Assembly: GCF_014207535.1 (NCBI RefSeq)
Contig: NZ_JACHGK010000003.1
Location: 286,302 to 350,301 of the forward strand
Source of the DNA: Bacillus benzoevorans
Lineage (GTDB): Bacteria > Bacillota > Bacilli > Bacillales > Cytobacillaceae
Direction: 5' to 3'
Length of the DNA: 64,000 bases
This document shows, piece after piece, positions 44,185 through 53,651 of this stretch. Position numbers and translations under genes: made by a program. How positions within the stretch are numbered: the stretch's first letter is position 1; every line of letters starts with the position of its first letter. The notes beneath the pieces are model-generated. The model had not been told where the DNA came from. It ran no database searches and was given only the letters and a program-made list of their open reading frames with translations.

Positions 44185-45243
44185 TCACTGCTTTTCCTGC
44201 AGCAGCACCTGAAAAGATGTGCTCATACTGCCTGGCATAATCAGGCTTTTAATCGCACGATTTCGTTTGCCTGCCTCAGAAAATGGATTAGTGTCAGCAT
44301 GGTCCTCCAATTGCTTTAGAATGCCGATATGGAGCAAAAATTCATCCTGGCGCCATTTCCCTGCTGTAACTAAGCCGCACTCTTCGCCAATCTGTTGCAG
44401 CGTGTCCCAATCGATATGGCTTGTTACATCCATTTCTCCGGGATGGAGGAAGATATTCTCTATGAGCTGATGCTGATAATATCCTCTTAGACTGCCATCA
44501 CGCCGCGCCGGATGCTTCCATTCTTCACGAGTATAGCCATAATCAACGGTAACAATCATCCCTTCCTCTAACACTAATGCCATTTCTTCTGCCATGTTCT
44601 CCATCGCAAGCGCAATTTCGATCCGCTGCCCTTCAAACAACTCCACGTGATATTTCTCGACATAAGCGGCAATCGCTTCATGCCTCAATTCCGTTTCCCG
44701 TTCGATAAGCTCTTCTCCCTCACATGCCACCATCACTTCAAACTGTTCCCCATTCTGTTTTTTTATCACGTGAACCGGCAAGGCATCAAACAGTTCATTG
44801 GAAAAAATCATGCCGCAAAACGGGGCTAACTCGGCAAGCGACGCTATGTATGTAACAGGTCCCGCACCCATGAGCAGCTCTTTTTGCCGCTTAATATGGT
44901 AGGGGCTCTTCTCCACGATGAAATAAGTAAGTGGAGGATTAGCATGCTCCTTCCATTCCTCAAGAAATGCTTTGGCAAATCGGCCATTCCCCGCACCCAA
45001 CTCACAAAAATGAGGCAGCAGTTTTTTTTCCGCAACGAGAGAAGCAAACCATCTTGCCACAGTCCTGCCAAAGATATCGGAAATATTACTTGTGGTAATA
45101 AAATCTCCCTGACGTCCTATTTTTTCTTCCTGCCGCATATAATAGCCATATTGAGGATGATATAAGACTAATTCCATATACTCCGCATAAGAAATCATTT
45201 GCCCGGGCTGCTGCTTGATATAATTAATAAGATAATTTTTCAT
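44185..45243 (-). CDS. MidA/NDUFAF7-like SAM-dependent methyltransferase
   Basis: The 352 residues match the DUF185 family, whose mitochondrial member methylates an arginine of complex I. The SAM loop FCELGAGNGRFAKAF and the acidic VTVDYGY segment are seen. The bacterial substrate is unknown. I choose the ATG at 45243, preceded by GGAG; the frame continues upstream without a ribosome site. Confidence 0.85.
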   Translation of the reverse strand: MKNYLINYIKQQPGQMISYAEYMELVLYHPQYGYYMRQEEKIGRQGDFITTSNISDIFGRTVARWFASLVAEKKLLPHFCELGAGNGRFAKAFLEEWKEHANPPLTYFIVEKSPYHIKRQKELLMGAGPVTYIASLAELAPFCGMIFSNELFDALPVHVIKKQNGEQFEVMVACEGEELIERETELRHEAIAAYVEKYHVELFEGQRIEIALAMENMAEEMALVLEEGMIVTVDYGYTREEWKHPARRDGSLRGYYQHQLIENIFLHPGEMDVTSHIDWDTLQQIGEECGLVTAGKWRQDEFLLHIGILKQLEDHADTNPFSEAGKRNRAIKSLIMPGSMSTSFQVLLQEKQ

Positions 45244-45272
45244 ATTCACTCCATTTAAATATGTTTTTACTA

Positions 45273-45301
45273 TTGACACAGTGTTAAAATTGTTATATCT
45301 T
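45273..45301 (+). promoter_or_regulatory. Sigma-A promoter of a candidate small RNA
   Basis: TTGACA (45273-45278) and TATCTT (45296-45301) are 17 bases apart on the plus strand. The -35 is part of an inverted repeat TTGACAC-A-GTGTTAA with one mismatch, which may be an operator. Confidence 0.6.
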
Positions 45302-45307
45302 ATATTT

Positions 45308-45391
45308 AGCAACTTTAATAAATCCCCTCCCATTACTAGAATTCGAACATTCCCAAGGAAGACCCTTCTCGAAAGAGAGGGGTTTTTCTAT
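45308..45391 (+). ncRNA. Candidate C-rich small regulatory RNA
   Basis: A promoter and a terminator frame about 85 bases with no open reading frame. The RNA would begin unstructured with ATCCCCTCCCATT and ACATTCCCAAGG, C-rich runs complementary to Shine-Dalgarno sequences, and end in a 9-bp hairpin with a GAAA loop (45362-45383) and TTTTTC. FsrA and RoxS/RsaE share this style. The boundaries are estimates. Confidence 0.5.
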
Positions 45392-45407
45392 TTTACCCCC
45401 TTTTTTT

Positions 45408-45458
45408 AAAAAACAGCCTTTGGTTTATCGCGTCTGATCTCCGCTGACTCCAAAGGCT
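45408..45458 (-). terminator. yqgX terminator
   Basis: AGCCTTTGG (45415-45423) pairs with CCAAAGGCT (45450-45458) around a 26-base loop, with six T on the minus strand. Confidence 0.75.
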
Positions 45459-45479
45459 CTTTTATTTTACTTTATACGA

Positions 45480-46112
45480 TTAAAATCCATTAAGAAACGG
45501 ATTGGATTCCATTTCCCCACTAATGGTTGTTGTCGGACCATGTCCAGGAAGCACTTCTGTTTCCTCTGGCAGCGTCAATAATTTTGTATGAATGCTATTG
45601 AGCAGCTGTTCATGGCTTCCCATATAAAGGTCAGTTCGTCCGATACTTCCATGGAACAATGCATCCCCAACACATACTAAACCAGAATCCGCGAAATAAT
45701 AGGAGACACTGCCTGGAGAGTGTCCAGGTGTTTCAAACAATTGAATTTGAAAACCGCCAATATTCAACTCCTGATCACCATCCAACAGATGATCCGCGTC
45801 ACGGATGACAACATGCTGTCCGTTGAACTTAATCGATGCATTGTATTCCGGATTGGAAAGCCATTCCTGCTCATTCTTATGTACATAAACTGGAATGTTA
45901 TATTCATCGCGAATCACATCAACCGCGCCAATGTGATCATAATGGGTATGAGTTAAAAGGATAGCGGCAGGCTTTAATTGCTTTTCCTTTATGATATTAA
46001 TTAGTTTGTCCCCTTCGTTCCCTGGGTCCACCACCACGCAGGTTAAATCTTCTTTGGCGAGGATATAAGTGTTTTCCTGAATCGCCCCTACAGGTATTTG
46101 TATAAAATCCAT
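45480..46112 (-). CDS. yqgX: MBL-fold hydrolase YqgX
   Basis: YqgX (210 residues) is a metallo-beta-lactamase-fold hydrolase of the glyoxalase II-like group. The metal motif THTHYDHIGA, the ligands in GHSPGS and the distal GHGPTT are intact. The conserved start MDFIQIPVGAIQENTY places the ATG at 46112; the GGAGG before it is 12 bases away, rather far. The real substrate is not known. Confidence 0.88.
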   Translation of the reverse strand: MDFIQIPVGAIQENTYILAKEDLTCVVVDPGNEGDKLINIIKEKQLKPAAILLTHTHYDHIGAVDVIRDEYNIPVYVHKNEQEWLSNPEYNASIKFNGQHVVIRDADHLLDGDQELNIGGFQIQLFETPGHSPGSVSYYFADSGLVCVGDALFHGSIGRTDLYMGSHEQLLNSIHTKLLTLPEETEVLPGHGPTTTISGEMESNPFLNGF

Positions 46113-46404
46113 AATCGTCCAAATCCTCCATTTCAATCATATTTCCAAATTAATATTACACTATCCATACAGGAAATTGAAACATTATGATTGCAGTATA
46201 CTATCTTTATGACAGCAAATTCATAAATTTTATAACAGAAAAAGAGGAGAGTCCCTTTTTTACCTCGACAAACAATCAGAAAAATTATAAAATGGTAGAG
46301 GTATGTTCTATCTGTTTTACATAGTCCGACACGGTATGAGAGCGCTTTATTCATTGTGTGCTTTCGAACCTGTCAAAATGATAAGACAAAGGGGGTCGTG
46401 TCTA

Positions 46405-46578
46405 ATGGGTACAGTTATCATTTTTGCATTAGTTGCCATTCTTGCAGCATTTGCATCGCTTAGTGCATTAAAAAACAAAAATATCCTTGGTTCTATTTTC
46501 GGTATTCTAAGCTTCTGTGTCTTTGGCTTTTTCTCAGTAATGACACTTATCAACAGCGGCTTTCCAGCTGCTCACTAA
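46405..46578 (+). CDS. yqgW: YqgW, DUF2759 small membrane protein
   Basis: This is a 57-residue protein with two membrane helices and a short end, matching DUF2759. The ATG at 46405 is preceded by GGGGGTCG. Upstream, GTTTTA-12-CGGTAT... (46314-46337) has a loose likeness to a sigma-B promoter, but I would not rely on it. Confidence 0.75.
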   Translation: MGTVIIFALVAILAAFASLSALKNKNILGSIFGILSFCVFGFFSVMTLINSGFPAAH

Positions 46579-46583
46579 TGATG

Positions 46584-46632
46584 AAAAAAGCTGTCCCATT
46601 CGGTGTTCTACCACCGTGGGACAGCTTTTTTT
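46584..46632. terminator. Bidirectional terminator between yqgW and yqgU
   Basis: AAAAAAGCTGTCCCA pairs with TGGGACAGCTTTTTT, and an inner CGGTG/CACCG hairpin stacks above it. Confidence 0.9.
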
Positions 46633-46643
46633 ACCGTATTCTC

Positions 46644-47756
46644 CTAAGAAGTCAGCTTTATGATTTTCTTTTTATTTAAGTCGATTAATTTTTCGAAATT
46701 GTAGCCATACAAGCAAAAGTTTCCATCCCTTGAACAGCTCAAAGGTTCATTTTTCAATCCTTCCAAAATTTTAACCTGCTTATTGCTTTTTAGATCATAT
46801 TTTATTAACTGAAATTCCTCTTCCCGTGCAGCCTTTTCCTTATTTACTGCAGGCGCTAGATAAATAAACGTATTCAACCCGCTTTCGTAATCATAATAAG
46901 GAATCAGCCGATCAGAGAAACCGGATACCTGCGGCGCGGCAAAAGAGCCTATTTCCTTCATATTTTTTTGATAGAAATGATAAATGGCCATATCATTGTT
47001 CTGTGGGTCCCCGGCCATGGTCATGAGCACGTTTTTAAAGGTGTCCAAGTGATAAATATCCGTCAACAGCGTTTTCTCTTTGCCGCTGTTTTTATCCAAT
47101 TGGATTAAGTCCGCCGTTAAGGCCGTATTCTCACCGATCCAGTCAAGAAAAACAAGCTGATCCATCGCATACCATTTTGAAAATGGATCGGAAAAGTCCG
47201 CTTCGGTTATTTTTTTATCAGCAATGGATAAGAAGAATGTCCGTGCCTGCCAATCTTCTGAAAAGGTGGAAATAAAGATTTGCTGCTCGTTATAGGGATT
47301 CCAATCCATTGTCAGATCAAATGCGTTCATGGTATGAGTAAATACGACAGAACCATCCTTTTTCGTAATGGTAATAAGACTAGTAGATGGTCCGGAGGAT
47401 GAGCGGATAAACATGTATTCACCGGAGTCACTAATATCAATCGACACAATCATCGATTTGCTCATTGTAATCAGACGGTTTGTCCCTTTATCCAGATTGT
47501 AAGCATACACATTGGAGCCTTGAACGACATTAGTAGAATAAATAATCGTATGTGAGTCGAGCCAGCCGTATACCTTATTAAACACCCCTTCCTCGAGCGA
47601 AATGGGGATGTTGTCTATTACATTTGCGATATCCCCTGCATTCTGTCCATTTTCCTTCGGACCTAAAGAGCCTGCCGATTGGTCCTTAGTACAACCTACA
47701 GAAGCAAATGCAATCAACAATAACAACAGCCACAAAAAAAAAGCCTTACCTTTCAT
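46644..47756 (-). CDS. yqgU: YqgU-like lipoprotein with predicted beta-propeller
   Basis: The 370-residue protein has a lipoprotein signal with lipobox SVGC (Cys22), then repeated YNLDKGTNRL- and WNPYNEQQ-type beta segments that suggest a propeller fold. It should sit on the outer face of the membrane. The function is unknown; the name rests on position and size. Confidence 0.8.
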   Translation of the reverse strand: MKGKAFFLWLLLLLIAFASVGCTKDQSAGSLGPKENGQNAGDIANVIDNIPISLEEGVFNKVYGWLDSHTIIYSTNVVQGSNVYAYNLDKGTNRLITMSKSMIVSIDISDSGEYMFIRSSSGPSTSLITITKKDGSVVFTHTMNAFDLTMDWNPYNEQQIFISTFSEDWQARTFFLSIADKKITEADFSDPFSKWYAMDQLVFLDWIGENTALTADLIQLDKNSGKEKTLLTDIYHLDTFKNVLMTMAGDPQNNDMAIYHFYQKNMKEIGSFAAPQVSGFSDRLIPYYDYESGLNTFIYLAPAVNKEKAAREEEFQLIKYDLKSNKQVKILEGLKNEPLSCSRDGNFCLYGYNFEKLIDLNKKKIIKLTS

Positions 47757-48054
47757 TACTCCTCTACACCGCCTTTTAATACAATGGCCTTGTTATTGCG
47801 GCGATTTTCCTGATGCTTATCCTCAAAAAAAGCCCGTAAATCCATTCATTTTTATGTACCCTTACTTCATTATACGGGAAACCACTACGACAAGTTTCAT
47901 TTTTTGAAAAGATCGCAAAAATCACCCTAACTATTCTTTCAATCAATCTTTAATTTTACTCATCTTGAAAGCGGATCACAAGTATCCTTTTACATATTTA
48001 TCAGCTTTAATTCTTCCATAAAAACGAATATTAAAAAAGACCTCCCCTGCGGGT

Positions 48055-49242
48055 TTACATATATAAACTCGCAAGGAAAATCCCCAGGGCATCATGATAA
48101 ATTTCATCGAATTGTGAAATAGGAAGCGGATTTACGCCCTCACCTAATTCAATCGTAAAACCAGGGCGGCGGAATTCCTGAATGAACCAATCTTTATATC
48201 CTGCATGACTGTCAATATAACGGACGGCCTTATAACCGCTCACCCGCGCAAATTCCCGCGCCAGCACCCCAGATTCCGGCGGTTCTAGGCCTTCATAGCC
48301 CCAATAAAACTCTTTCCCCTGTGTGTGGAAAGCAAGCATACGGTTAAAGCGTTCATTGCGGGCTAAATCTGCCATAGCGATCGCTTCCGGCTCGGTCAGA
48401 GGGGCATCCCCCGGATAATCTCTTGGAGCCGGGGCCTTCGGTTCTTTCCTTTCTTTTTCAATTTCCCAATTAGCCGGAAATTGATTATTTAAATCAACCC
48501 CTCTAATATTGGCCTTCCAGCCGCTAAAATCACTGCTCCCCTTATTCATCCGCAGTATCTGCTCACTTAAAGCAGGAGGCGGTCCGTGCTGCACCAAATC
48601 CACCCCATCCGGATTCACCATCGGAACAATGGATAAATCAACCGATTGATACAATGGCATCATCGCTATGCCCCGAACCTGTCTGCTGTTCGTTAAACCC
48701 AATAAATACGTATTCAAAAACGACATCAACACCGGAGTCGTGATCCATTCATTGGCATGAAAGGAAGCATCAAGGTGCACTTTCTTGTTTCCCGTGCCAA
48801 CGCGGATTTCATACAGCTGCTTACCTTGGACACTTTCACCGATTGAACGAACGCGGATAAAAGGGAAATGCTCCCTAAGTACCTGGATGTCCCGTGTGAG
48901 GCGGGCATAATCATAGTTGACCCTCGGATTAATATCCTGTGCGGTAATTCGGCGCGGCAGCTGGATCATCTGACCAATCATTAGCCGGTTGGGATTGATA
49001 TTCTGATTCACAAGAAGCAGGGCATCAACGGATAGATTCCGTGCTGCCGCCAACTTCCATAATGAATCACCTTTCCTTATGTTGTATGAGACAGGAGCAA
49101 ATCCAGGAATCTGAATTTCTTGACCTATCTTCAAGGCATTGGCGTTTATGCCGGGATTGGACTGCAGGATTAAATTAAAAGGAAGCAAAAACAAACGGCT
49201 ATAGTACCATAGTGTATCGCCGCTGCGTACTCTGACCCTCAT
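48055..49242 (-). CDS. yqgT: Gamma-D-glutamyl-L-diamino acid endopeptidase YqgT
   Basis: YqgT (395 residues) cuts peptidoglycan stem peptides. Two LysM domains (about 2-46 and 51-95) bind the wall, followed by an M14 zinc carboxypeptidase domain with HANEW (zinc His and Glu), the later His in AFHTQGKE and the catalytic Glu in FTIELGEG. There is no signal peptide, as in the sporulation-type endopeptidase I family. Confidence 0.92.
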   Translation of the reverse strand: MRVRVRSGDTLWYYSRLFLLPFNLILQSNPGINANALKIGQEIQIPGFAPVSYNIRKGDSLWKLAAARNLSVDALLLVNQNINPNRLMIGQMIQLPRRITAQDINPRVNYDYARLTRDIQVLREHFPFIRVRSIGESVQGKQLYEIRVGTGNKKVHLDASFHANEWITTPVLMSFLNTYLLGLTNSRQVRGIAMMPLYQSVDLSIVPMVNPDGVDLVQHGPPPALSEQILRMNKGSSDFSGWKANIRGVDLNNQFPANWEIEKERKEPKAPAPRDYPGDAPLTEPEAIAMADLARNERFNRMLAFHTQGKEFYWGYEGLEPPESGVLAREFARVSGYKAVRYIDSHAGYKDWFIQEFRRPGFTIELGEGVNPLPISQFDEIYHDALGIFLASLYM

Positions 49243-49332
49243 TCCTTTTCCTCCCTTCCATCACATCCATCATATGAGGAAGGAAAAAGAAACATGCCTA
49301 TATTCTATTGCGGGCAGTGCTTCATTTTCATC

Positions 49333-50301
49333 CTACTTTGTGCGGACCATCCAAGCCGCACCAATGACACCGGCATCATTCCCCAGCGCAGCCAATTTAA
49401 TTTCTGTTGCGCCGGCAGAAGCAGGAAAGATATATTTTGCAAATGTACTTTTAACAGGATGAAGCAGGACATCGCCCGCCTTTGAAACACCGCCGCCAAC
49501 TATAATGATTTCCGGATTTAACGTATTGGCGATATTCGCAAGGGCAATGCCAAGATAGCGTGCTGCTTCATTGACAACATCGAGCGCTGTCTCGTCACCT
49601 ATGCCTGCGAGAGAAAAAACATCCTTCGCCGTAAGGCTGCCATTTTCAGCAAGCAAAGAGGTCAGTCTTTTCCCTGGATCGCGGTCTTGATGAATCCGTT
49701 CTTCCGCCAATCGGACAATCCCCGTGGCTGAGGACACCGTTTCCAGACAGCCCTTTTTCCCGCAGTTACAGGGCGCACCATTTGTGAGGACAGAAGTGAT
49801 ATGCCCGATTTCTCCGGCGGCACCGCGGATTCCATGGACAATGCTGCCATGCACAATCACACCCCCGCCGATTCCGGTTCCAATAGTGATACAGAGCAAA
49901 TCCCGCGCCCCCATTCCTGCACCCTTCCACATTTCACCTAGAGCCGCGCAATTTGCGTCATTGTTAATCCTGACAGGAAGCCCAATGGACTTCTCAAGAA
50001 TTTCCTTCACCGGATAATGGTCCGGCCAGTCTAAATTCGTGATTTCATAAAACATTCCTGTTTCCTGATGAACTGGTCCTGGTGCCCCAACACCTATGCC
50101 GGCAACATGCTCCTTCGTCATTTGATGATGCCCGCATAGATTTTTCACAGCCTCTGGTACGGTGACTGAAAGAAAGAAACCGCTATCCTTATTGGGCGTT
50201 CGAATGGCACATTTTTCAATCATCGCTCCATCATTTGTTAATAAAGCGATTTTTGTTGTTGTCCCGCCAATATCGATGCCGATCAGCATTTTTTCAGTCA
50301 T
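49333..50301 (-). CDS. glcK: ROK-family glucokinase
   Basis: GlcK (322 residues) phosphorylates glucose with ATP. The phosphate loop is DIGGTTTK, the sugar-site motif GEIGH and the structural zinc motif CNCGKKGCLE are complete. The ATG at 50301 is seven bases after GGAGG; an earlier ATG sits one base from it. yqgQ lies 13 bases upstream, so the two are probably in one operon. Confidence 0.94.
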   Translation of the reverse strand: MTEKMLIGIDIGGTTTKIALLTNDGAMIEKCAIRTPNKDSGFFLSVTVPEAVKNLCGHHQMTKEHVAGIGVGAPGPVHQETGMFYEITNLDWPDHYPVKEILEKSIGLPVRINNDANCAALGEMWKGAGMGARDLLCITIGTGIGGGVIVHGSIVHGIRGAAGEIGHITSVLTNGAPCNCGKKGCLETVSSATGIVRLAEERIHQDRDPGKRLTSLLAENGSLTAKDVFSLAGIGDETALDVVNEAARYLGIALANIANTLNPEIIIVGGGVSKAGDVLLHPVKSTFAKYIFPASAGATEIKLAALGNDAGVIGAAWMVRTK

Positions 50302-50314
50302 TTCCATGCCTCCA

Positions 50315-50521
50315 CTAGTGTTCTTTTTCTTCCTTCAGTATGCGGATTTCATGGCGCAGTAATAACAAAGCAGACTGAAAATCCCGTGTTTCCATTAATT
50401 GCGACTTATACAGCTCCTGAATCTCCATCTCCATTAACTGGAGATCGGCAATTCGATCGCCGGTGTAAATAATCGCACCAAATTGTTTTAAATACTGCTG
50501 TATATCATAAATTGTTTTCAT
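50315..50521 (-). CDS. yqgQ: YqgQ family protein
   Basis: This 68-residue soluble helical protein (MKTIYDIQQYLKQFG..., RIADLQLMEMEIQELY) belongs to the YqgQ family of unknown function and is placed between gluP and glcK as in B. subtilis. Two tandem ATG codons follow GAGG; the start is 50521 or 50524. Confidence 0.85.
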   Translation of the reverse strand: MKTIYDIQQYLKQFGAIIYTGDRIADLQLMEMEIQELYKSQLMETRDFQSALLLLRHEIRILKEEKEH

Positions 50522-50576
50522 CATCGTAAACCTCTTATTATTGTAGAATTTCTCATTAAAAAAATCATTTGTGAGC

Positions 50577-52136
50577 TTAGTAATGAAGAGATGATGCTCC
50601 TCCAAATGATTCAATATCAGTAAGTTCTTTTAAAAAGCTTTGGTAATCCGCATCAGACGGCTGAATTGCAACCGCTTCCTCTGCGTATTTCTTTGCCTGA
50701 GGATAATTTTTTTCCGAATAATAAATAATCGCTAAGTTATAATAAGCTTCATGAAAATCAGGTTTTTTTTCAATGACTTGCAGCAGATGGGCTTTCGCAT
50801 CTGCTGCATTTCCCAATTTTATTTCTGTTGCCGAAAGCAAGAACAGAAGTTCTGCCGAATCATGCCCATCATTGGCAATACTGTCCAGCACCGTATAGGC
50901 CTTATCATATTCATCATTTTCAACATACTTTTTCGCTAAGGCAAATGCAGTCTGCTCGCTCATCAGCGGTTTCGGCTGATTCAAGCTGTATTGAACTGCA
51001 GCAAAAATAAGAGCAGCTCCTAAAACGGCGGCAGAAACTTGAGCCAAAGGTCGTTTTTTCTTTGGAAAATGAACCATTGCCGTCGCTATAAAACCGCCGA
51101 TTAAGCCGCCGATATGACCGGCATTATCTATTCCGGAAACCGTAAAACCAAAGGCTAAGTTAATCCCTAGCACAATGATAATATTTAATCCCATTGTTCG
51201 GAAAAACAGCTTAGGATATACCGTTCCAAAATAAAGCAAAGCGCCAAACAGCCCCATAATCGCTCCGCTTGCTCCGGCGGAAATATCAGGACTAAACAAA
51301 AGACTGGCTATCGTTCCGGATACTCCAGCAAATAAATAGAGAAAAATAAAACGGATATTCCCGAATATTCGTTCCACGAATACACCAAGGAAATATAGAG
51401 CAATTGAATTCATCACTAAATGCAAGAGACCGATATGAACAAAGATCGGCGTAAACAGGCGCCACCATTCTCCCTCAAGAATCAGTGAATTCACCTTGGC
51501 TCCAAAACGAATCAGAACGGAAGTCGCTGTGCTGCCCCCTGCCGCCTCCATCAACAGAAAAACGATGACCTGAATGGCTAAAAATATATATGTAAAGAAC
51601 GGCTTTCCGTTATCAAAAAGAGCCCTTTCCGACTTTATTCTTTGTTTCGCCGCCGTTAACGCTGCCAGCTTTTCGCCTTCAATCTCGGTTTCTGTGTATT
51701 CCTCTTTCCAATCGCTGAAAATCAGCTCTCCCACATACTGTTCGATGCTTTCTCTCCCATGCTGCTGTTCACAAAGCAGCGATGTCACCTTCGTTTTTTC
51801 CCCATTGGGAAAGAGGAAGGGCTTTTCAATGCGAAATTGGTAATCATCCACTGGAGGATAGGGTGTAACATATATATTTAATACATGGATTTCTCTCTTT
51901 TTTACTTGTTTCCGGATGCTTTCACCGTTAGCCGCAGTCATTTCAATATCCCGCTGCATCCAATTGCTCCAGTCCAAATGATGGAGGAGAATGCGAATTA
52001 CTTGTGTTTCTTTATCCTCTAATCTCTCCAGCCAAAGCTCCTTTTGCGTCTCGGATAGCTGAATAATGCGGTATTCCTTCCGGCTGATAAAATAATGCGC
52101 AAGCCTCCAAAAAACAAATTCATCCTGAAAACTCAA
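50577..52136 (-). CDS. gluP: Rhomboid intramembrane protease GluP/YqgP
   Basis: GluP (519 residues) has a cytoplasmic N-terminal domain of about 180 residues, a rhomboid core with catalytic Ser in GASGAIMG (about residue 290) and His in NAGHIGG, and two C-terminal TPR repeats. In B. subtilis it cleaves magnesium and manganese transport substrates with FtsH. The length is normal. Confidence 0.95.
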   Translation of the reverse strand: MSFQDEFVFWRLAHYFISRKEYRIIQLSETQKELWLERLEDKETQVIRILLHHLDWSNWMQRDIEMTAANGESIRKQVKKREIHVLNIYVTPYPPVDDYQFRIEKPFLFPNGEKTKVTSLLCEQQHGRESIEQYVGELIFSDWKEEYTETEIEGEKLAALTAAKQRIKSERALFDNGKPFFTYIFLAIQVIVFLLMEAAGGSTATSVLIRFGAKVNSLILEGEWWRLFTPIFVHIGLLHLVMNSIALYFLGVFVERIFGNIRFIFLYLFAGVSGTIASLLFSPDISAGASGAIMGLFGALLYFGTVYPKLFFRTMGLNIIIVLGINLAFGFTVSGIDNAGHIGGLIGGFIATAMVHFPKKKRPLAQVSAAVLGAALIFAAVQYSLNQPKPLMSEQTAFALAKKYVENDEYDKAYTVLDSIANDGHDSAELLFLLSATEIKLGNAADAKAHLLQVIEKKPDFHEAYYNLAIIYYSEKNYPQAKKYAEEAVAIQPSDADYQSFLKELTDIESFGGASSLHY

Positions 52137-52288
52137 GTTTCCCCTTCCTTTCTACATCCTAAGCTGTCCTAATAGTTTTACTATAGGCAATTTCGAACCA
52201 TTCGTAAAGGAATTTGAAAAGCAGTAGTGTTTCACCGGTCAAGCCCGGCTCACGTTCGTACCGGCTGCCGTTGGGCAAACTAAACAAA

Positions 52289-52316
52289 TGAAAAAGACCC
52301 TTGGATGTGGGTCTTT
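52289..52316 (-). terminator. Terminator of the 52.3 kb small gene
   Basis: AAAGACCC and GGGTCTTT arms with an eight-base loop are followed by TTC on the minus strand. Confidence 0.75.
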
Positions 52317-52326
52317 CTGACAAAGG

Positions 52327-52524
52327 TTATGATGCTGGAGAAGGATTTTTCGGAAAGACAAGATTCATCATCCTGCTCTTTACTCCGGGAATATTCATGA
52401 GTGCTGAAACAAACAGCTGTCTAGAGAGCGCATTTCCTAATAATAAATTGAGAACACGGTAGCGTTTTTGAAAAAGATAATATCCACCAAAACCTAATAA
52501 AACAAGTGATAAAACTTTTCGCAT
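52327..52524 (-). CDS. Small hydrophobic protein, YqgO-like by position
   Basis: This is a 65-residue protein with one or two hydrophobic helices (about 5-20) and a basic end. The ATG is nine bases after GGAGGG, so it is likely expressed. I do not recognise a domain; its place beside gluP and yqgN is that of yqgO in B. subtilis. Confidence 0.65.
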   Translation of the reverse strand: MRKVLSLVLLGFGGYYLFQKRYRVLNLLLGNALSRQLFVSALMNIPGVKSRMMNLVFPKNPSPAS

Positions 52525-52619
52525 CTGTATATCCCTCCTAACCATAGTTTGAGATAAAATGATACAGATTATCCAAGGATTGAAGGTTTAGTGACAAAGT
52601 TATCTTCTATCCCATTCGC

Positions 52620-53570
52620 TTATTTTTCAAAAACCGTCCCCATTGTTTTCTTTAAGATAGAAACAGAATGGCTAAACTTATCTGTTTCCTCATCTGAAAG
52701 GCTGACTTGAATGACTTCACGAACCCCGCTTCGATTGACGATTGCCGGCACCCCGATATAAACGTCATTTTGCCCATATTCACCGTCTAGTAAAGCTGAA
52801 ATTGTAAGAACCGAGTTTTCATTTTGCAGTATAGCCTTCGTTAAGCGGACAAGCCCCATGGCAATTCCATAAAAGGTGGCCCCTTTCCGCTCAATAATAT
52901 GATAGGCGGCATCGCGGACATTTAAGAAAAGCTTGTTTAAATCCTCCCAGTTATACGCCTCGCTATTTTTGATAATCTCGCTGATTGGACGAGTCGCAAC
53001 GTTCACTCCGCTCCACACCGGAAGTTCTGTATCGCCATGCTCTCCGATAATATAAGCATGCACATTCCGCGTATCAACATCAAAATATTCACCTAGTAAA
53101 AACCGAAAGCGGGCTGTATCAAGAATCGTTCCAGAGCCAATGACACGTTCCTTCGGCAGACCGGAGAACTTCCAAACAGCATAGGTTAATATATCAACCG
53201 GATTCGTCGCGACAATGAAAATGCCCGCAAAACCGCTGGCCATTACTTCTGCTACGATCCCCTTAAAGATTTTCGTATTTTTTTCTACCAGATCTAAACG
53301 AGTTTCTCCGGGCTTCTGCGCTGCTCCTGCACAGATGACTACGATATCGGCATCCTTACAATCCGAGTAATGACCAGACCAAATTTTCGTCCGTGCCGGA
53401 GAGAATGGCAACCCGTGATTTAAGTCCATGGCATCTCCCTCGGCTTTTTTCTGATTAAGGTCAATTAAAACGATTTCCTCGGTCAAACCTTGGTTTAAAA
53501 GGGCAAAGGCGTAGCTTGATCCAACAGCACCTGTCCCTATAAGGGCTACTCGGTTCACACGTTCTTTCAT
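52620..53570 (-). CDS. ldh: L-lactate dehydrogenase
   Basis: Ldh interconverts pyruvate and L-lactate with NADH. The 316 residues have the NAD fold GTGAVGSSYA, the catalytic His in GEHGDTELPVWS, and the substrate-binding region VATNPVDILTY and GSGTILDTARFR. Lactate specificity follows from GETRLDLVEKN with the usual Gln at KPGET. The ATG follows GGAGG. In B. subtilis ldh lies elsewhere. Confidence 0.96.
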   Translation of the reverse strand: MKERVNRVALIGTGAVGSSYAFALLNQGLTEEIVLIDLNQKKAEGDAMDLNHGLPFSPARTKIWSGHYSDCKDADIVVICAGAAQKPGETRLDLVEKNTKIFKGIVAEVMASGFAGIFIVATNPVDILTYAVWKFSGLPKERVIGSGTILDTARFRFLLGEYFDVDTRNVHAYIIGEHGDTELPVWSGVNVATRPISEIIKNSEAYNWEDLNKLFLNVRDAAYHIIERKGATFYGIAMGLVRLTKAILQNENSVLTISALLDGEYGQNDVYIGVPAIVNRSGVREVIQVSLSDEETDKFSHSVSILKKTMGTVFEK

Positions 53571-53609
53571 GTTCAGAACCTCCTATTAATGTTCCTTCTT
53601 CTATTGTGT

Positions 53610-53634
53610 TTCATTCACAGCTACTGTGAATGAA
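53610..53634. promoter_or_regulatory. 11-bp inverted repeat in the ldh leader
   Basis: TTCATTCACAG and CTGTGAATGAA flank three bases, 40 bases before the ldh start. It has no T-run, so an operator or leader hairpin is more likely than a terminator. Confidence 0.45.
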
Positions 53635-53651
53635 GACTCAATTCATGATTA

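Noticed and set aside
46314..46337. Sigma-B promoter for yqgW
   Set aside because: The -10 departs from GGGWAW and the match could easily be chance.
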